Shown here in pieces: positions 24,585 through 27,834 of a stretch of DNA of 27,834 nucleotides; within the stretch, counting starts at the first letter, position 1, and each line of letters starts with the position of its first letter. Both the position numbers and the translations under genes were made by a program. Location of the stretch: positions 1 through 27,834 of the forward strand of contig DUUU01000389.1 of assembly GCA_012841485.1 (NCBI GenBank), given 5' to 3'. Under the pieces are notes generated by a model. It saw only the letters and a list, made by a program, of their open reading frames with translations. It did not search any database and was not told where the DNA came from. This DNA is from Armatimonadota bacterium. Lineage in GTDB: Bacteria > Armatimonadota > JAAZEB01.

Positions 24585-26504
24585 ATGCCCCTATCGCTTC
24601 GGCGTGCACTGTTGGGCCGCCCGATTGCCACGGCACACGCGGCGCAGCAGCGGCTCCCAAAATGGATCGCGCTCCCTGTCTTTGCCTCGGATGCCATCTC
24701 TTCGACCGCCTACGCCACGGAAGAGATCCTGATCGCGTTGCTCCTCGCCGGCACGGCGGCGCTCTCGGCGTCGCTGCCGATTGCCGCCGCGATTGTCCTT
24801 CTCCTGGCGATTGTGACCTTCTCCTACCAGCAGACGACGCTTGCCTACCCGGGGGGTGGCGGCGCCTACGTCGTTGCTCGCGAGAACCTGGGCTTTGGCC
24901 CCGCCACGGTAGCCGGCGCCGCGCTCCTCATCGGCTACGTCGTCACCGTCTCGGTCGGCGTGGCCGCGGGCGTGCACGCCATCACCTCGGCGTTCGCCGC
25001 GCTCCGGCCCTATTCGGTGCAGATCGGCGTGCTTTTCATCGCCTTGCTTGCTCTGGCGAACCTGCGCGGGTTGCGCGAGGCCGGGCTGCTTTTCGCGCTC
25101 CCATCCTACGCCTTCATGCTGGCCATGTTCCTCACCATCGCGGTGGGTGTGGCCCGGCTGGCGATGGGGTCGATCTCCCCGGTGGGGTATCCTGCCGATG
25201 TGAGGAGCGAGACTGTCTCGGTGACCGGTCTCCTCTGGGCGTTCTACTTGTTGCGCGCGTATGCCTCCGGATGCACGGCGCTCACCGGCATCGAGTCAAT
25301 CGCCAATGGGGCGCCCGCATTCCGTCCGCCGGAGGGAATCAACGCCGCGAAGACGATGGCGATGATGGCCGGAATCCTCGTGGTCATCTTTGTCGGCATC
25401 ACCTACCTGGCGCATGCGCTGCAGGTCATTCCCGATGTGGGTGGCGTGGAGCAAGGCGGCGGCGAGACGGTGCTCAGCAAGATTGCCGAGTTGGTGTGGG
25501 GGGGCAAGCGGGGGTTCTACTACTTCGTGCAGGCGACCACGATGCTCATCCTGGTCCTGGCTGCCAACACCAGCTTTGCTGGTTTCCCGCGCCTGGCCGC
25601 CATTTTGGCGCGAGACCGGTTCCTTCCCCGCCAGTTCGCCAATGTGGGCGACCGGCTGGTCTATAACAACGGGATCATCGCGCTCGCCTTCCTCTCGGCG
25701 GTTCTCCTGGTGCTCTTCCAGGGGAGTGTTCACGGCATGCTGCCGTTCTACGCGGTGGGCGTCTTCCTCTCCTTCACGATCTCCCAGGCGGGGATGGTGG
25801 TGCGCTGGCGCCGCATCCGGACGCCTGGCTGGCGCCGGAACGCGGTGATCAACGGCGTCGGAACGTTTACAACCTTTGTCGTGATGGTCATCCTGGCGAT
25901 CACCCGGTTCATGCCGCCGGACTCTAATGTGCTCTTCGTGCTTCCATTCGCCATCCCGGGGGTTGGAGAGACGATTCGCTCGGGCGCGTGGCTGGTGGTG
26001 GTGGCGATCCTGGTCATCGAGTGGCTGTTCGGGCGGATTCGCGGCCACTACATGGCGGTTGCCGCGCAGCTGACACTCATCGGGTATCGGCCGGAGCCGC
26101 CGAAGAAGAACACCGTCATCGTGCTGGTGCCGGGCGTCAACCGGGGCATCTATCCCGCGATCCAGTACGCGAAGTCGCTGGGCCAGGACACGCGCGCGCT
26201 CCACATCGAGATCGACCCGGAGGCGACACCGCGTCTGCGCGACGAGTGGGAAGAGTGGGGCGAGGGCATCCCCCTTCTCATCCTGGAGTCGCCCTACCGT
26301 TCGCTCGTCGAGCCGCTCTTCCGCTATCTGGACGAGGTGCAGGTGGAGCGCGACCATGTGGTGACCATCATCATCCCCGAGTTCGTGCCCCTGAAGTGGT
26401 GGCACAAGCTGTTGCACAACCAATCAGGGCTGCTGCTGAAGGTCGCACTCTACTTCCGCAAGGACGTGATCGTCACCAACGTGCAGTATCAGCTGAGGGA
26501 GTGA
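24585..26504 (+). CDS. APC-family transporter, KimA-like (potassium/proton symporter or amino acid permease)
   Basis: A 639-aa membrane protein. The APC core begins with SDAISSTAYATEEIL (35-49) and YPGGGGAYVVARENLG, followed by ~12 helices to ~490. The soluble C-terminus starts KKNTVIVLVPGVNRGIYPAIQYAKSL and ends WWHKLLHNQSGLLLKVALYFRKDVIVTNVQYQL, the USP-like tail characteristic of KimA (YdaO) potassium importers and their relatives. KimA is a high-affinity K+ transporter regulated by cyclic di-AMP in Firmicutes, but some relatives are annotated as amino acid permeases. The ATG at 24585 starts right before the conserved N-terminus (LGRPIATAHAAQQRLPKW); ATGs at 24525 or 24486 would add unlike residues. 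It ends 5 bp before the ribosomal promoter. Confidence 0.85.
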   Translation: MPLSLRRALLGRPIATAHAAQQRLPKWIALPVFASDAISSTAYATEEILIALLLAGTAALSASLPIAAAIVLLLAIVTFSYQQTTLAYPGGGGAYVVARENLGFGPATVAGAALLIGYVVTVSVGVAAGVHAITSAFAALRPYSVQIGVLFIALLALANLRGLREAGLLFALPSYAFMLAMFLTIAVGVARLAMGSISPVGYPADVRSETVSVTGLLWAFYLLRAYASGCTALTGIESIANGAPAFRPPEGINAAKTMAMMAGILVVIFVGITYLAHALQVIPDVGGVEQGGGETVLSKIAELVWGGKRGFYYFVQATTMLILVLAANTSFAGFPRLAAILARDRFLPRQFANVGDRLVYNNGIIALAFLSAVLLVLFQGSVHGMLPFYAVGVFLSFTISQAGMVVRWRRIRTPGWRRNAVINGVGTFTTFVVMVILAITRFMPPDSNVLFVLPFAIPGVGETIRSGAWLVVVAILVIEWLFGRIRGHYMAVAAQLTLIGYRPEPPKKNTVIVLVPGVNRGIYPAIQYAKSLGQDTRALHIEIDPEATPRLRDEWEEWGEGIPLLILESPYRSLVEPLFRYLDEVQVERDHVVTIIIPEFVPLKWWHKLLHNQSGLLLKVALYFRKDVIVTNVQYQLRE

Positions 26505-26508
26505 TGCC

Positions 26509-26537
26509 TTGACACCGCCGCGCCGAGGTGGTATAAT
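26509..26537 (+). promoter_or_regulatory. Perfect consensus promoter of the rplJL operon
   Basis: TTGACA (26509-26514) and TATAAT (26532-26537) match the sigma-70 consensus at all 12 positions with the optimal 17-bp spacer. The start should be near 26544, consistent with the very high expression needed for ribosomal stalk proteins. Confidence 0.93.
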
Positions 26538-26543
26538 CCGCGT

Positions 26544-26818
26544 GTCATCATAACGGGCATCGTGCCCGCGGGCCGATCCGCCACAGACAGCAGGTCCTAC
26601 CGGATAAGAGCGAGCTTCTCGCCGCCTGCCGAGGTTGGAGTCTACCTTTCCCATGCGCACGGGCGCCCTGTGGGCGCGCCTTGTTTGGAAGGCCTCCGCT
26701 TCATGGCGGGGGCCTTTGTCGTTTTGCCGGCTCCTGCGGGCCGGCGAAGGAAGCCGACCGCTGGCACGCTGGGTTGCGAAAGCGCCCCGGGCTGGTGGCG
26801 GCGAGAGGGGGTGAATCC
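26544..26818 (+). ncRNA. L10-type ribosomal protein leader
   Basis: About 275 nt of untranslated leader precedes rplJ. It is rich in inverted repeats: GGGC/GCCC near 26563-26575, GCGCCC/GGGCGC around 26662-26680, the attenuator at 26689-26716, and GCCGGC arms after 26726. In many bacteria L10 (with L12) binds such a leader to repress its own operon, often by transcription attenuation. The position and structure fit; I did not match the family consensus base by base. Confidence 0.75.
26689..26725 (+). terminator. Leader attenuator (intrinsic terminator)
   Basis: An 11-bp stem (AAGGCCTCCGC at 26689-26699 with GCGGGGGCCTT at 26706-26716, one G-U pair, 6-nt loop) is followed by TGTCGTTTT. It lies ~100 nt before the rplJ start, where an autoregulatory attenuator is expected. 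Confidence 0.75.
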
Positions 26819-27361
26819 GTGCGCAATCCGCAGAAGGAAGAGACCGTAGCGCAACTGCGCGAAAAGGTTGAGACCTCCCAGGCGACCTTCCTTGCCGAGT
26901 TCCGGGCGCTGCCGATGCCGGCCTTGACGGCCCTCCGTCGGCAGATCCGCGAGGCCGGGGGCGAGCTGAAAGTGGTCAAGAACACGCTGCTGCGCCTGGC
27001 AACCCAGGACACACCTGCGCACCTTGACGAGTACCTCACCGGCCCCACGGCTGCCGTGTTCGCCTACAGCGATCCGGTCGCGGTGGCGAAGGCGGTGGCG
27101 GCATTCATGCGCGACAACAAGAACTTCTCTCTCAAGGGAGGGTTCTTCGAGGGCCGGGTCTACCCCGGTGATCAGGTCCGCGCGCTTGCCGACATGCCGA
27201 CGCGCGAGCAACTGCAGGCGCAGGTGGTGGGTTCTATCATGAGCCCGCTCACCGGGTTTGTGGGCACTCTGAATGGCACGGTCGCGAGTTTTGTTTTCAC
27301 GTTGATGGCGATCGCCGACAAGCGGCGAGAGCAAGGGGAATCTGCAGAGGGAGAGGTTGAC
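26819..27361 (+). CDS. rplJ: Ribosomal protein L10 (uL10), no stop codon before rplL
   Basis: 181 residues up to the rplL start codon. The GTG at 26819 follows AGGGGGTGA, 4 nt away. The N-terminal RNA-binding domain has [50 protein letters not shown], followed by [21 protein letters not shown] and [11 protein letters not shown]; the C-terminal stalk helix that holds L12 dimers is [28 protein letters not shown]10 anchors the L7/L12 stalk to 23S rRNA and represses its own operon through the leader. Its length is normal, but no stop codon occurs: the frame runs GEVD straight into the L12 Met. A TGA exists at 27358-27360 one frame away, so a single-base change would restore the usual arrangement. 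Confidence 0.93.
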
Positions 27362-27748
27362 ATGGCAACCACCGAGGAGTTGATCGAGCAACTGGGTAAC
27401 ATGACGGTCTTCCAGCTCGTCGAGCTGTCGAAGGCGTTGCAGGAGAAGTTTGGCGTCAGCGCGGCGATGCCCGTCGCGGCGGTTGGCGCGCCTGCCGCTG
27501 CTGGTGCGGCCGAGGCTGCCCCGGCTGAGGAAGAGCAGACCTCCTTCGATGTCATCCTCGCGAGCGCGGGCGACGAGAGGATCCAGGTCATCAAGGCGAT
27601 CCGCGAGATCACCAACCTGGGCCTGGGCGACGCCAAGAGCTTCGTCGATTCCGCCCCTGTGAAGGTCAAGGAAGGCGTGACGAAGGAAGAGGCCGAGGCG
27701 ATCCGCGCCAAGCTCGAGGAGCAGGGAGCTGCCGTCGAGATCAAGTAA
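27362..27748 (+). CDS. rplL: Ribosomal protein L7/L12 (bL12)
   Basis: A 128-aa protein. The N-terminal dimerisation domain is [32 protein letters not shown], the Ala/Pro-rich hinge spans ~35-57 ([21 protein letters not shown]), and the C-terminal factor-binding domain ends [22 protein letters not shown]. It forms the flexible stalk that recruits translation GTPases. GAGG lies 5 nt before the ATG, so independent initiation is likely, which would give the multiple L12 copies needed per L10. It is also in frame with rplJ without a stop, so a fused L10-L12 product could arise. Confidence 0.95.
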   Translation: MATTEELIEQLGNMTVFQLVELSKALQEKFGVSAAMPVAAVGAPAAAGAAEAAPAEEEQTSFDVILASAGDERIQVIKAIREITNLGLGDAKSFVDSAPVKVKEGVTKEEAEAIRAKLEEQGAAVEIK

Positions 27749-27834
27749 CTCGGCTCGGGCCGGCAGCGGCCCATCGAGCAGAACTTCATCAAACCGCCCT
27801 GGGGGCAGCGGAGCGAGCCGCGTGTTCGCTTCCC
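27749..27834 (+). other. Post-rplL intergenic region to window edge
   Basis: CGGCTCG (27751-27757) can pair with CGAGCCG (27814-27820), enclosing a GGGCC/GGCCC stem, and a further imperfect hairpin starts at ~27809. In many bacteria rpoB follows rplL after a partial terminator; the next gene is outside the window. Confidence 0.4.

Noticed and set aside
1..27834. tRNA, rRNA, CRISPR, transposase or phage genes
   Set aside because: None was recognised on either strand, and the gaps are too short or lack the needed patterns.

Overview
The window is a GC-rich bacterial chromosomal segment without tRNA, rRNA, CRISPR or insertion sequences. Canonical -35/-10 promoters, GTG starts, Shine-Dalgarno sites, an L10-type ribosomal leader, a KimA-like transporter and an envelope-polysaccharide locus suggest a Terrabacteria-type lineage; Armatimonadota-like is my guess from gene content only, not from a marker comparison.

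Left part (1-4640): a secreted carbohydrate-active protein on the minus strand runs off the left edge. Divergent from it are a membrane-anchored LysM protein behind a near-consensus promoter, a DUF218 gene whose conserved sequence is spread over three reading frames, and a NodB-like deacetylase-type protein. A perfect 10-bp hairpin at 4611-4634 separates these from the convergent locus.

Centre (4644-24239, all minus strand, read right to left): thioredoxin-fold/TPR lipid- or periplasm-side protein; E1 alpha and beta of a 2-oxoacid-dehydrogenase-type enzyme; GT2 glycosyltransferase; acyl carrier protein; a fused two-domain alpha/beta hydrolase resembling the exosortase-A-associated hydrolases; three GT4 glycosyltransferases; a MurJ-like flippase carrying an extra tandem-repeat domain; a fourth GT4; an O-antigen ligase/polymerase; a small secreted carbohydrate-binding protein; and a giant secreted array of LamG-like modules. 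From the GT2 gene to the fourth GT4, genes overlap or lie within about 15 bp of each other, so they are probably one transcript. Together they look like a Wzx/Wzy-type exopolysaccharide or O-antigen-like assembly line (sugar transfer inside, flipping, polymerisation or ligation outside) with ACP-dependent acyl chemistry and surface carbohydrate-binding proteins.

Right part (24240-27834, plus strand): a KimA-like APC transporter with an operator-like promoter region, then a perfect TTGACA-17-TATAAT promoter, a structured L10 leader with attenuator, and rplJ-rplL. The L10 and L7/L12 coding sequences are joined in one uninterrupted reading frame.

Most unusual points: the L10-L12 in-frame junction, the flippase with a predicted extracytoplasmic tandem repeat, the fused hydrolase whose first domain lacks a nucleophile, the E1 pair without E2/E3 beside an ACP, and the six-module LamG array.
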